Shown: in pieces, positions 8,506 through 16,540 of the stretch
Numbering within the stretch: the stretch's first letter is position 1
How the letters are laid out: each line of letters opens with the position of its first letter
Assembly: GCA_913048145.1 (NCBI GenBank)
Contig: CAJWVP010000003.1
Span: forward strand, 1 to 28,576
Direction of reading: 5' to 3'
Origin: an uncultured Rhodospirillaceae bacterium
Lineage (GTDB): Bacteria > Pseudomonadota > Alphaproteobacteria > Rhodospirillales > Casp-alpha2
Length of the DNA: 28,576 bases
Program-made: the position numbers and the translations under genes
Notes under the pieces: generated by a model
What the model saw: the letters and a program-made list of their open reading frames with translations, nothing else
Database searches by the model: none
What the model was told of the DNA's origin: nothing

Positions 8506-9357
8506 ATGGCACTTCTACACCACGCGACAATGGGTCAACGTGTCTGGTATTATATATTTAGATTAATTTGCACGGCGATTTTTCTGTTCTTGATCCTGCC
8601 GATCCTGGTGATCCTACCGCTCAGCTTCAATGCGTCGGACTTCTTTACTTTCACACAGGAAATGCTCGCGCTTGATCCGGCCGGTTATTCCCTAAAGCAC
8701 TATCAGGATTTCTTTACCAATTCCGATTGGCAGCACGCCCTGGCCAACTCAGCGCGTATTGCGCCCATGGCAACACTCATGGCGACGACCTTTGGGACCC
8801 TGGCTGCCATTGGCCTATCGCAGAGCTATATGCCGGCGCGCAGCGCGGTGATGGCGATTTTGATCTCACCGATGATTGTGCCGCTAATCATTTCCGCGGC
8901 GGGCATGTACTTTTTCTATTCCCGCATCGGCATGCAGGGCACCTACTGGGGTGTCGTGCTTGCGCATGCGGCGCTCGGTACACCCTTTGTCATCATTACC
9001 GTTACAGCGACGTTGGTAGGTTTCGACAAAAGCCTTGTCCGGGCGGCGGCCAATCTCGGTGCTGATCCCGTGCGCACCTTCTTCAAAGTCCAAATGCCGT
9101 TAATCCTGCCAGGCGTGATTTCCGGGGCGTTGTTCGCCTTCATCACATCGTTCGATGAAGTTGTTGTGGTCTTGTTCGTTGGGTCCGCCTCGCAAAAGAC
9201 TTTGCCCTGGCAGATGTTCACTGGTCTTCGCGAGCAGATTTCACCAACGATCCTGGCCGTGGCGACGGTCCTGGTCGCCATCTCTATTGCCTTGTTAACC
9301 ACACTGGAACTACTTCGCCGCCGATCAGAGCGGTTACGCGGCATGTCGCCGGGATAG
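8506..9357 (+). CDS. ABC importer permease, PotC-like
   Basis: A 283-residue permease with about six membrane helices, from IFLFLILPILVILPLSF near the N-terminus to VATVLVAISIALLTTL near the C-terminus. The EAA loop RAAANLGADPVRTFFKVQMP lies near residues 180-200. It pairs with the PotB-like protein to form the membrane channel of the importer. It starts three bases after the upstream stop with GGTAGGG as ribosome-binding site. Its stop is only three bases from the stop of the convergent peroxiredoxin gene, so no separate terminator fits between them. It lacks the large insert of its partner. Confidence 0.92.
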   Translation: MALLHHATMGQRVWYYIFRLICTAIFLFLILPILVILPLSFNASDFFTFTQEMLALDPAGYSLKHYQDFFTNSDWQHALANSARIAPMATLMATTFGTLAAIGLSQSYMPARSAVMAILISPMIVPLIISAAGMYFFYSRIGMQGTYWGVVLAHAALGTPFVIITVTATLVGFDKSLVRAAANLGADPVRTFFKVQMPLILPGVISGALFAFITSFDEVVVVLFVGSASQKTLPWQMFTGLREQISPTILAVATVLVAISIALLTTLELLRRRSERLRGMSPG

Positions 9358-9360
9358 CAG

Positions 9361-9840
9361 TCAAAGGTCTTCTAGGAGGCGTTCGGCGCTGGTTTCTCCA
9401 AACTCACCTTTTTCGAAGTGCAGGGTCTCGACAACACCATTGTCGACGATCATGGAAAACCTCTGACAACGGACGCCGTAGCACTTTTCGCTGAGGTCCA
9501 ATTCAAGGCCTGCCGACTTCGTGAAATTTAAGGCGCCATCTCCAATCATCAGGACCTTATCGCCCACGCCATGGGCCTGGCCCCATGCATCCATCACCCA
9601 AGGGTCATTAACTGAAAGGCAGATGATGGAATTTACGCCCTTCGCTTTGATCGCATCGGCGTGCTGAACGAACCCGGGAAGATGTTGTGATGAACAGGTC
9701 TTGGTAAACGCGCCCGGAAGTCCAAAAACCGCGACACGCTTTCCTTTGAACAATGACGAGCTGGACGTCACATCTGGTCCGCTCTCGGTCATTATCCCCA
9801 GCGAGACCTCCGGAATTTTATCTCCTACCTGAATGGTCAT
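9361..9840 (-). CDS. Peroxiredoxin, Prx5 type
   Basis: A 159-residue thiol peroxidase. The family signature PGAFTKTCSSQHLPGF places the peroxidatic cysteine at residue 49, with Thr46 in the active-site T-x-x-C. Arg127, in RCQRFSM, is a likely match to the conserved active-site Arg. Further cysteines at 74, 120 and 125 could act in resolution. The protein reduces H2O2 or alkyl peroxides in the cytosol using glutathione or thioredoxin. GGAG lies eight bases before the ATG. It is divergent from the GbdR-like regulator and convergent with the importer. Sarcosine oxidase downstream makes H2O2, so a protective link is plausible but not shown. Confidence 0.93.
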   Translation of the reverse strand: MTIQVGDKIPEVSLGIMTESGPDVTSSSSLFKGKRVAVFGLPGAFTKTCSSQHLPGFVQHADAIKAKGVNSIICLSVNDPWVMDAWGQAHGVGDKVLMIGDGALNFTKSAGLELDLSEKCYGVRCQRFSMIVDNGVVETLHFEKGEFGETSAERLLEDL

Positions 9841-9987
9841 GAAGTTTTCTCCAATTCGCGTCTCTGAGTTTCTTCACAGATAATCGATACATCGCCTCAA
9901 TGCAAAATTTGTGAAACTTAAACACGATTGCATTTCTTCTAACCGACATGAAATAGTCTAAATACGAAATTACTGCACGGAGTGAAG
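9841..9987. promoter_or_regulatory. Divergent peroxiredoxin / regulator promoter region
   Basis: An AT-rich 147-base spacer between divergent starts. It contains an inverted repeat AATGCAA (9899-9905) and TTGCATT (9928-9934) separated by 22 bases, with GTG-AAACTTAAA-CAC inside it. It is a candidate operator for autoregulation by the adjacent regulator. The promoter boxes are not certain. Confidence 0.4.
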
Positions 9988-11046
9988 ATGACCAGGATTA
10001 CCCTTGATGAAGCAAGCTACGTGGGAGAATGGGCCGATGACGAACATGCGCATCGAATTGGGTTCTACCTCATTCCCGGCTTCTCTATGATTGCCTTTGT
10101 GGCGGCGCTTGAGCCCTTGCGATTGGCAAATCTTGTTGCCGGTAAAACACTCTACAGTTGGTATACGATGTCGAACAACAACGGGCCTGTTTTCGCATCG
10201 AACAGCGTTTCAATCAACGTTGGGCAGACCATCGAAGAGGTGCCGGCACTGGAGACTATTTTCGTTTGTGGCGGTATTGATGTGCATAAGCATCAGCGCC
10301 GAGAACTCTTCGGCTTTCTTCGTAGGCAAGCCGCGCATGGTGTGGGATTGGGGGCCCTTTGCACGGGAGCTCATGTCTTAGCGCGCGCTGGGTTGTTAGA
10401 TGATCACCGCTGTACGATCCACTGGGAGAACCTACCGGCGTTTATTGAAGAGTTTCCCGATATTGAAGTGACGTCAGAGCTCTACGAGATCGACCGAAAG
10501 CGTTATACCTGTGCCGGCGGTACGGCAGCTGCCGACCTGATGCTCAAATTCATTTCCGAACAAACTGGCCCAGAGACCGCTGCGCAAGTTGCCGACGAAT
10601 TGATCCTGCACCGCATTCGAGAAAAAAACGAAGGCCAACGTATGGACCTGCGTACGCGCCTGGGCATTAGCCATCCGAAGTTGCTGGCAGTTGTAGCTTT
10701 GATGGATGAGAACCTGGAGACGCCCCTAAATGCATCCGAACTCGCCCTTAATGTTGGGCTTTCGACACGGCAACTAGAGCGGTTGTTCCGTACCTATCTG
10801 AAAACTCCGCCGACCCGCTATTATCTTCAAATGCGGCTAAACCGCGCACGTTATCTTTTGCGTCATACTAGCCTACCTATCTTTGATGTGGGGATAGCAG
10901 CCGGTTTTGTTTCGGCATCGCATTTCTCCAAGTGCTATCGTGAAGAGTTCAACCGCACCCCAAGTGAAGAGCGGCGCGGGATTGACACGACAGCTATGAC
11001 GCTCCCATACGCGGTTCAAGAGCACGGTAGTGGAACGCCAGCGTGA
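9988..11046 (+). CDS. GlxA/AraC-family transcriptional regulator, GbdR-like
   Basis: A 352-residue regulator. The N-terminal DJ-1/PfpI-like sensor domain (about 1-200) has the nucleophile-elbow segment GALCTGAHVLARAG and the nearby IHWEN. The C-terminal AraC-type DNA-binding domain with two helix-turn-helices (about 235-335) includes LSTRQLERLFRTYL and VGIAAGFVSASHFSKCYREEF. In Pseudomonas, members of this branch (GbdR, SouR, CdhR) activate glycine betaine, sarcosine or carnitine catabolism; the genes around it fit that role. GGAG at 9979-9982 favours the ATG at 9988 over the GTG at 9982. Its last 53 bases overlap the end of the convergent MATE gene. Which ligand it senses is unknown, so no symbol is given. 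Confidence 0.88.
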   Translation: MTRITLDEASYVGEWADDEHAHRIGFYLIPGFSMIAFVAALEPLRLANLVAGKTLYSWYTMSNNNGPVFASNSVSINVGQTIEEVPALETIFVCGGIDVHKHQRRELFGFLRRQAAHGVGLGALCTGAHVLARAGLLDDHRCTIHWENLPAFIEEFPDIEVTSELYEIDRKRYTCAGGTAAADLMLKFISEQTGPETAAQVADELILHRIREKNEGQRMDLRTRLGISHPKLLAVVALMDENLETPLNASELALNVGLSTRQLERLFRTYLKTPPTRYYLQMRLNRARYLLRHTSLPIFDVGIAAGFVSASHFSKCYREEFNRTPSEERRGIDTTAMTLPYAVQEHGSGTPA

Positions 11047-12307
11047 TCCCCCTGAAGGCAAAGAACAGGATGAAACTGAACCACAAACCGTGGTTCCCAA
11101 AAACGGGAACGGTCAAGAGAACACAACCAATATAAAGCGCAGTCGAGACCGCCATCGTGTTGCGCATAGCCCGCGTCCAGGTCGCTCCGATAAACACGCC
11201 GTCCAATTGGAAACACCATACGGATATGATGGGCATGGCGATGACCCAGTCCAGATACTGATGAGCCACAGTTTGGACTTCGGCAATGCTGGTCATCATA
11301 GCAATGATGTGCTTCCCACCAACGAAAAAGCAGAATGAGAACAAGATCGCGAAAATGGCGGCCCAGCGCGTGGTTACTTTGACGGCTTGACGGAATTGCT
11401 CGCGGTCTTTGGCACCGACTGCTTTGCCAACCATAGCCTCCGCGGCGTTGGCGAAACCATCCAATCCGAAAACCATGAAAAAGCTCATTTGCAGGAGAAT
11501 AGAGTTGGCTGCCAGCTCCAAGTCGCCCATTCGCGCACCCGTGCTCTTGAACACGACCAGCACCAATTGAACGCCAATCGAACGCAGGAATATGTCACCG
11601 TTCACCCGAGCCATGCGTTTCAAGCGCGCGATATGATAGACATCTCCGATCTGCCATTGCCCGCCGATCCGCCGGAGCTCGCGTCGAACCAAAATCAAAC
11701 CTAATACCACCGCGGCATATTCTGCAATGAGCGTTGCCGCTGCGACACCCTCGACCGCCCAACCCAAGCCGAGTACGAACCATAAATCGAGAACGATGTT
11801 CAATCCGTTAAGCCAGAGTTGCAGGATGAGTGCTGCGCGGGTGTTTTGTATGCCGAAAAACCATCCCGTAAGTGCATAGATCGCAAGGGCTGCCGGTGCT
11901 CCCCACACCCGTATCAGGAAGTAATCAGCCGCCAGCGCGGATACCTCTGGACTTGCGCCGACTAGATGTAGGCTAACCCAAAGGATCGGTGTTTGAAGGG
12001 CGAGAATGCCAATGCTAATCGCACCGCTTAGGATCGCGGCACGGGCGAGCCAAGCCCGGACCTCTGCGGTGTCCTGGGCGCCGAGCGCTTGGGCTGTCAA
12101 TCCTGTTGTCCCCATGCGGAGAAAATTCATGATGTGGTAAATCAGGCTGAAGATCAGCGCGCCTACGGCAACCGCACCCAAAAATTGCGGTTCGGGTAGA
12201 TGCCCGACAACGGCAATGTCCACAGCGCCCAGTAGCGGTACGGACATGTTTGACAGGATCACTGGTCCGGCCAATCGCCAAGTTTTTTTGTCCCAGCTTC
12301 CGATCAT
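10994..12307 (-). CDS. MATE-family efflux transporter
   Basis: A 437-residue multidrug/toxin extrusion protein with about twelve membrane helices, close to the usual length of DinF/NorM-type members. Early family features are LAGPVILSNMSVPLLGAVDIAVVGHL in the first helix pair and TGLTAQALGA near residue 65, and the internal two-fold repeat is evident. It would export organic cations or metabolites using an H+ or Na+ gradient. The gene runs against the GbdR-like regulator and overlaps its 3' end by 53 bases, so antisense interference is possible. The ribosome-binding site before ATG 12307 is weak. The substrate is unknown. Confidence 0.92.
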   Translation of the reverse strand: MIGSWDKKTWRLAGPVILSNMSVPLLGAVDIAVVGHLPEPQFLGAVAVGALIFSLIYHIMNFLRMGTTGLTAQALGAQDTAEVRAWLARAAILSGAISIGILALQTPILWVSLHLVGASPEVSALAADYFLIRVWGAPAALAIYALTGWFFGIQNTRAALILQLWLNGLNIVLDLWFVLGLGWAVEGVAAATLIAEYAAVVLGLILVRRELRRIGGQWQIGDVYHIARLKRMARVNGDIFLRSIGVQLVLVVFKSTGARMGDLELAANSILLQMSFFMVFGLDGFANAAEAMVGKAVGAKDREQFRQAVKVTTRWAAIFAILFSFCFFVGGKHIIAMMTSIAEVQTVAHQYLDWVIAMPIISVWCFQLDGVFIGATWTRAMRNTMAVSTALYIGCVLLTVPVFGNHGLWFSFILFFAFRGITLAFHYRALEPRMGAS

Positions 12308-12675
12308 GAAATACGGTTCACATCTGACAACTCAGCGCGGATTTTGGACTTCAGTTCAGATGGTAGAACCCTCCAGTCCATATCCATAAGTGCCCCTTGC
12401 AAAGCCCAAAGGCGGTTTAAAATGACGTTGCGTGGGGCCCCATGCGTAGCCCTGAGATACCCTGTAACAGCTCCAATTCCTTTTTTTCAACATGCTATTC
12501 CTGGTCTTGGCCAAAAGCGATGCGGATTTTGGGCGCAGATTGCTAAGGCTCTGAACAAGAAGGTTATGGTCGTAGCGATCGGACATTGGACGGCTGAGGT
12601 GATATGGACGGAACATGCCATAGCTGCGGTTTTTAGACCAGCGGTCAAAACCGCATACAGAGAATGCAGAGATGT
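12308..12675. other. Intergenic region between MATE and corrinoid genes
   Basis: A 368-base stretch without a convincing gene; the short frames here lack family resemblance and good starts. It should carry the MATE promoter near 12308-12420 and contains a strong hairpin at 12625-12655 just past the corrinoid stop. A tRNA D-arm-like sequence (GTTC-AGATGGTA-GAAC) near 12354-12369 has no matching anticodon or T arm. Confidence 0.4.
12625..12655 (-). terminator. Hairpin downstream of corrinoid gene
   Basis: On the minus strand TGCGGTTTT and AAAACCGCA (nine perfect pairs) enclose a second stem GACC-GCT-GGTC, giving about thirteen pairs with a two-base bulge. It starts 20 bases after the corrinoid stop. 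There is no clear T-run after it, so it may be a 3' stabiliser or a weak terminator. Confidence 0.5.
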
Positions 12676-13398
12676 TTAGCCGGCGTTATTAAGCTTAGTA
12701 GCAGCGGCGGACCCCTGACGGCTTTCCATGACATTAATTGCCATCTCCACAGCCATGGCTGCGTCACGGCAATAGCCGTCTGCTCCAATCTCTTCGGCGA
12801 AAGCCTCGTTCAACGGCGCGCCGCCGACTAGGATCGCATAGTCGTTGCGGATGCCGCGTTGCTTGAAGGTGTCGATTACCACTTTCATGTAGCCCATGGT
12901 GGTGGTTAGCAACGCCGACATACCGACGATGTCTGCGTTATTTTCGAGCGCCGCCTCGATGTAGCTCTCCACGTCATTGTTGACACCGATGTCGATCACA
13001 TCGAAACCCGCACCTTCCATCATCATGCTGACAAGGTTCTTGCCGATATCGTGGATATCTCCTTTGACTGTTCCAATCACCATGGTGCCCACCTTCGGTG
13101 CGCCAGTTTCGGCCAAGATGGGGCGCAGCAGGGCCATACCTGCCTTCATGGCGTTGGCTGAAAGCAAAACCTCAGGTACGAACAAGATGCCATCACGGAA
13201 GTCGATGCCGACGATGCGCATGCCTTCGACTAAGGCATCCTGAAGCACGTCGTAGGCGGTCCATCCACGGTCTAAGAGGATTTGTGTGCCTTCCGCGATC
13301 TCATTGGCAAGTCCGTCATAAAGGTCGTCATGCATTTGCACGACGAGGTCTTCATCACTCAGTTCCGAGAGTACGATGGGAGTATCTTGGTCGCTCAT
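12676..13398 (-). CDS. Methylamine-type corrinoid (B12-binding) methyl-carrier protein
   Basis: A 240-residue cobalamin-binding protein like MttC/MtbC. The N-terminal helical cap domain (about 15-95) includes the ILFVPEVLLSANAMKAGM segment that shields the methyl group. The C-terminal Rossmann B12 domain has DIHDIG (114-119, His116 as lower cobalt ligand), SALLTTTMG from 161 and VGGAP near 191-195. It would accept a methyl group from an MttB-superfamily enzyme and pass it to a second methyltransferase or folate. The C-terminal tail is slightly longer than in typical 210-220 residue members. The DMGDH-like gene and mttB-like gene lie next upstream. A promoter with 21-bp-spaced direct repeats lies at 13458-13514. 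No RamA-type reactivase or methyl-acceptor enzyme is in the window. Confidence 0.93.
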   Translation of the reverse strand: MSDQDTPIVLSELSDEDLVVQMHDDLYDGLANEIAEGTQILLDRGWTAYDVLQDALVEGMRIVGIDFRDGILFVPEVLLSANAMKAGMALLRPILAETGAPKVGTMVIGTVKGDIHDIGKNLVSMMMEGAGFDVIDIGVNNDVESYIEAALENNADIVGMSALLTTTMGYMKVVIDTFKQRGIRNDYAILVGGAPLNEAFAEEIGADGYCRDAAMAVEMAINVMESRQGSAAATKLNNAG

Positions 13399-13457
13399 AA
13401 TGAGAACTCTACCGCTAACCGAGGCTACTGTACGATTGCCACAACTATCTCTCCTAA

Positions 13458-13493
13458 ATCATATTTTCGTCGGCATGTGTTTGAATTGAGACA
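13458..13493 (-). promoter_or_regulatory. Predicted corrinoid-gene promoter (activator-dependent)
   Basis: On the minus strand TATGAT at 13463-13458 is a good -10 box. Seventeen bases upstream the -35 position (13486-13481, ATTCAA) is poor and overlaps the proximal direct repeat. A good -10 with a poor -35 covered by a repeat is typical of promoters needing an AraC-type activator. Transcription would start near 13451, giving a leader of about 50 bases. Confidence 0.5.
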
Positions 13494-13514
13494 TCGTTTG
13501 TCTGAATTGCGACA
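13476..13514 (-). repeat. Two 21-bp-spaced operator-like direct repeats
   Basis: On the minus strand TGTCGCAATTCA (13514-13503) and TGTCTCAATTCA (13493-13482) match at 11 of 12 bases. The wider 18-base units match at 15 of 18, with centres exactly 21 bases apart. The distal copy also sits in an inverted repeat, GTTTGTC (13496-13502) and GACAAAC (13511-13517). Two same-facing sites two helical turns apart are the usual target of an AraC-family dimer; the GbdR-like protein at 9988 is the obvious candidate. Confidence 0.6.
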
Positions 13515-13655
13515 AACATTGCAATTTCTAACGAGTTCGACGCCTCGGCGCAGCGCTCAGGACTTTCGCAGCGGGGGATTGCCACGACAGTTCGCTGGAA
13601 CGCGAAGAAAATGTGTGTCGGATGTAGGATTTCCATCAGGAGTTGCAGTGACGAT

Positions 13656-13916
13656 TTAAGAATTCAGCATTCCGGTATCTGCATTATGGCATTGGTAGCT
13701 GTTGAGTGATCTTATCACGTACTCGCTGATCAGGCTTCGGTTTTGTAGTTGCCATCCGAGTTTGCGGAGGTCAATTATCATCGTGCTTAATTCAGGTGAA
13801 AAGGCAGTAATGTAGGCACGGAGAATTGTGATATGCGTCGTGCCTATGCCATTGATCCGAACCTTTCTGGTGTCGCCTAGCCCATACGTGACATTACTAA
13901 GCGCGGAGTTTCTCAT
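13656..13916 (-). CDS. Short hypothetical ORF (doubtful)
   Basis: An 86-codon frame whose ATG lies inside the last 20 bases of the DMGDH-like gene. It has no visible ribosome-binding site, mixed third-base use unlike its GC-rich-third-position neighbours, no recognisable motif and no membrane segment. It may be chance or a decayed gene. It is listed only because it fills an otherwise empty stretch. Confidence 0.15.
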   Translation of the reverse strand: MRNSALSNVTYGLGDTRKVRINGIGTTHITILRAYITAFSPELSTMIIDLRKLGWQLQNRSLISEYVIRSLNSYQCHNADTGMLNS

Positions 13917-16332
13917 TGTTGCGGTCGTAGGGGCTTTCCTTGATGACCGTCACTCGATGTAAGGTCCCTAGGATATCCATCTCCAATTCTGTGCCAACTT
14001 CGGATAAATCGGGGCGCACCATGCCGAGCGCTAGCGATTTGTTTAGTCGGAAACCGAATCCACCGCTGGTGGCCCGGCCCACGTTCTCACCGTCTTTAAA
14101 GATTGCATTATTGCCCAACGCGTCGGCATCCGTCGCGTCATGAACCTCCAGGGTGACGAAGGCGTTGTCAAAACCCTTTTGTTGCCAGGCCACAAGGGCG
14201 TCACGGCCGACAAAATCACCCTTGTTGGGATGAACGAAACGGTGCAGGCCTGACTCATACGCCGCGTATTCGATGGACAGTTCTGTTCCGACAAGGCGGT
14301 AGGATTTCTCTAGCCTAAGCGAGTCCATGGCGCGGATGCCGAATGGTTTGAGCCCCAGATTCTGGCCGGCGGCCATCAACGTGTCAAAGACATGGTTCTG
14401 CATTTCCATGGGATGGTGGATTTCCCAACCTAGTTCGCCTACAAAGTTGACCCGCACGACAGTGCTGTCCGCCATCCCGACGTCGATCCGTTGCGCGGAC
14501 AGCCACGGAAACGATTCGTTAGAGAAATCTGCGTCGGATACGCGTTCCATCAGGGTTCTAGCTTTCGGGCCAGCGACGACAAGCACGCCGACCTGATTTG
14601 TCACCCGATCGAAGCGGACCGAGCCGTCGTCGGGTAACTTCTTCTTCAGGTAGTCGTGGTCGAAGCGCTCCAAAGCGCCGGGAGATACCAGGTAGAAAGA
14701 GTTGTCCGGATTTCGCAAGATTGTGAACTCGGACCGGACGCCGCCGTGGATGTTAAGCGCATGGCACAAGTTCACTCGTCCCGAGTTCTTTGGAATCCGG
14801 TTGGCCAGGAGGTTGTCTAGCCACGCCTCGGCGCTCGGACCAGAAATACGGCACTTGGCGAAGGCGGTCATGTCGAGGAGGCCGACATTTTCTTGGACAT
14901 TCAGGCACTCATTGCGGACGGCTTCGAACCACGTTGAGCGCCGGAAGGACCAGTCGTCCTTTTGTTCCATGTCTTCGGTGGCAAACCAGTTTGGACGTTC
15001 CCAGCCGTATTTCTGACCGAATACGGCACCTAGCGCTTGCATCCGTTCGTAACAAGGTGCCGTGCGCAGTGGGCGGGCGTCTTCGCGCTCCTCATCGGGA
15101 TAGTGGATACTGAAGACGTTGCGGTAGGCTTCTTCGTTCTTGAGCTTCAGGTACGCCTTAGAGCAGTAGTCCCCGAACCGTCGGGGATCGACGCCGAGCA
15201 TATCGACACTAGGCGCGCCCTCTATCATCCATTCGGCCAACTGCCAGCCGGCGCCGCCGGCTGCTGTGATACCGAAGCTGTGGCCTTCGTTGAGCCAGAA
15301 GTTTCTCCGATCCCAGGCTGGACCGACGATGGGGCTGCCGTCCGGCGTGTAGCAAATAGCGCCGTTGTAGACTTCCTTGACGCCAACTTCGCCAAAGGCG
15401 GGTACGCGGTTGATGGCGGCCTCGATATGGGGTTCCAGGCGCTCCAGGTCTTCCTGGAAAAGTTCGTACTCACTATCGTCGGTGGGCCCGTCCCAATAGC
15501 AGACCGGCGCGCCTTTCTCATAAGGGCCGAGGATTAAGCCACGGGCCTCCTCGCGCATGTACCACGACCCGTCTGATTCCCGAAGCACGCCCATCTCCGG
15601 TAGGCCCTGTTCATGACGCTTCTGAATTGCTGGATGCGGCTCGGTGACGATGTACTGGTGCTCCACGGGGATGACGGGAATGTCGAGACCGATCATCTCG
15701 CCAGTCTTGCGCGCGAAGTTACCGGATGCGGAGACCACGTGTTCACAGGTGATATCGTTCTTGTCCGTGTGAACGACCCACTCGCCATTCGGCTGTTGGG
15801 TAATGCCGATGACCGTGGTGTTGCGATAGATCTCGCCGCCATGGTTGCGAGCGCCGCGGGCCATGGCCTGGGTGACGTCGGCTGGTTGAATATAGCCATC
15901 CCGGGGATGCACGATACCGCCTACCAAGCCTTCGGTGTTGCAGAGGGGCCAGATATCCTTGATTTCATCAGGGGTCAAGAAATTCACCTCCACGCCGAGG
16001 GTCGCCGCTACGCCGGCATATTGGTGGTACTCATCCATGCGGTCTTGGTTCATAGCGAGGCGGATATTGCCAACCTGGCGCAGCCCCGCGTCCAAGCCCG
16101 TTTCTTCCTCCAAGGTCTCATACAGCTCCACCGAGTAGCGGTGTAGCTGACCGACCGAATAACTCATGTTGAACAATGGCAACAGGCCCGCCGCATGCCA
16201 TGTAGATCCGGACGTCAACTCCTTGCGTTCCACCAGGACGCAATCGCTCCATCCCTTCTTGGTCAGATGATAGAGGGTGGAAACCCCCACAACACCACCG
16301 CCAATCACAACCACTCGCGCATGTGTCTTCAT
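13897..16332 (-). CDS. Dimethylglycine dehydrogenase-like FAD/folate oxidoreductase
   Basis: An 811-residue two-part enzyme. The N-terminal DAO-type flavin domain (about 1-400) opens with the dinucleotide fold GGGVVGVSTLYHL and has SGSTWHAAGL, where His46 matches the residue that binds FAD covalently in mammalian dimethylglycine dehydrogenase. The C-terminal half (about 430-800) is a FAO_M/GcvT folate domain (FVGELGWEIHHP, RAMDSLRLEKSYR). It would oxidise an N-methyl group of dimethylglycine, sarcosine or a similar tertiary amine and hand the carbon to tetrahydrofolate. Length equals that of known DMGDH/sarcosine dehydrogenases. ATG 16332 with GGGAG eight bases before it is preferred over the GTG at 16341. 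It is divergent from mttB. Whether the substrate is dimethylglycine or another N-methyl amino acid is open. Confidence 0.88.
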   Translation of the reverse strand: MKTHARVVVIGGGVVGVSTLYHLTKKGWSDCVLVERKELTSGSTWHAAGLLPLFNMSYSVGQLHRYSVELYETLEEETGLDAGLRQVGNIRLAMNQDRMDEYHQYAGVAATLGVEVNFLTPDEIKDIWPLCNTEGLVGGIVHPRDGYIQPADVTQAMARGARNHGGEIYRNTTVIGITQQPNGEWVVHTDKNDITCEHVVSASGNFARKTGEMIGLDIPVIPVEHQYIVTEPHPAIQKRHEQGLPEMGVLRESDGSWYMREEARGLILGPYEKGAPVCYWDGPTDDSEYELFQEDLERLEPHIEAAINRVPAFGEVGVKEVYNGAICYTPDGSPIVGPAWDRRNFWLNEGHSFGITAAGGAGWQLAEWMIEGAPSVDMLGVDPRRFGDYCSKAYLKLKNEEAYRNVFSIHYPDEEREDARPLRTAPCYERMQALGAVFGQKYGWERPNWFATEDMEQKDDWSFRRSTWFEAVRNECLNVQENVGLLDMTAFAKCRISGPSAEAWLDNLLANRIPKNSGRVNLCHALNIHGGVRSEFTILRNPDNSFYLVSPGALERFDHDYLKKKLPDDGSVRFDRVTNQVGVLVVAGPKARTLMERVSDADFSNESFPWLSAQRIDVGMADSTVVRVNFVGELGWEIHHPMEMQNHVFDTLMAAGQNLGLKPFGIRAMDSLRLEKSYRLVGTELSIEYAAYESGLHRFVHPNKGDFVGRDALVAWQQKGFDNAFVTLEVHDATDADALGNNAIFKDGENVGRATSGGFGFRLNKSLALGMVRPDLSEVGTELEMDILGTLHRVTVIKESPYDRNNEKLRA

Positions 16333-16540
16333 CGTTCTCACTCCCGCCTACTTTGGCTATTGCACACCGTGTCGTAGGCCAGTGGCAAGGGATGTGCTGC
16401 ACCCTTGCCGACGCTGAATATTCCGTTTCCGTCGCATGTACGGCGTAAATCGCCAAACTGATGGCGCGATAAGTGTAGTGCTGTAGCAAGCTTGAGGGTA
16501 AGTGTATAGGAATGCCTGTGTTCATAAAGGATCGAACGCG
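16333..16540. promoter_or_regulatory. Divergent DMGDH-like / mttB-like promoter region
   Basis: A 208-base spacer holding promoters for both genes. Toward the flavoprotein, TTGCCA (16388-16383) and TGCAAT (16364-16359) form a possible -35/-10 pair with an 18-base spacer. The -35 overlaps a perfect palindrome (16384-16409). Smaller GGCG/CGCC inverted repeats lie at 16442-16468. Toward mttB, TATAGG near 16505 is a possible -10 without a clear -35. Confidence 0.45.
16384..16409. promoter_or_regulatory. Perfect 8-bp-arm palindrome, candidate operator
   Basis: GGCAAGGG, ten bases, CCCTTGCC. The arms are perfect, and the site lies between divergent genes over the predicted -35 of the flavoprotein promoter. 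This fits a dimeric regulator controlling both directions rather than a terminator. It differs from the 21-bp direct repeats at 13476-13514, which suggests a second regulator. Confidence 0.55.

Larger units (their letters stand above)
13399..13896. other. Long leader/intergenic region before corrinoid gene
   Basis: About 500 bases between the DMGDH-like stop and the corrinoid start. The part near the corrinoid gene (13399-13517) holds the predicted promoter and operator repeats. The rest (13520-13896) shows no clear motif; an 86-codon frame (13656-13916) is listed separately as doubtful. Confidence 0.5.

Noticed and set aside
12347..12420. tRNA-like D arm (GTTC-AGATGGTA-GAAC)
   Set aside because: No anticodon stem or GGTTCRA-type T arm follows at the right distance, and no acceptor stem closes; probably chance.
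15037..16146. Long plus-strand frames inside the DMGDH-like gene
   Set aside because: They are antisense to a gene with intact FAD and folate domains; no start signals or motifs.
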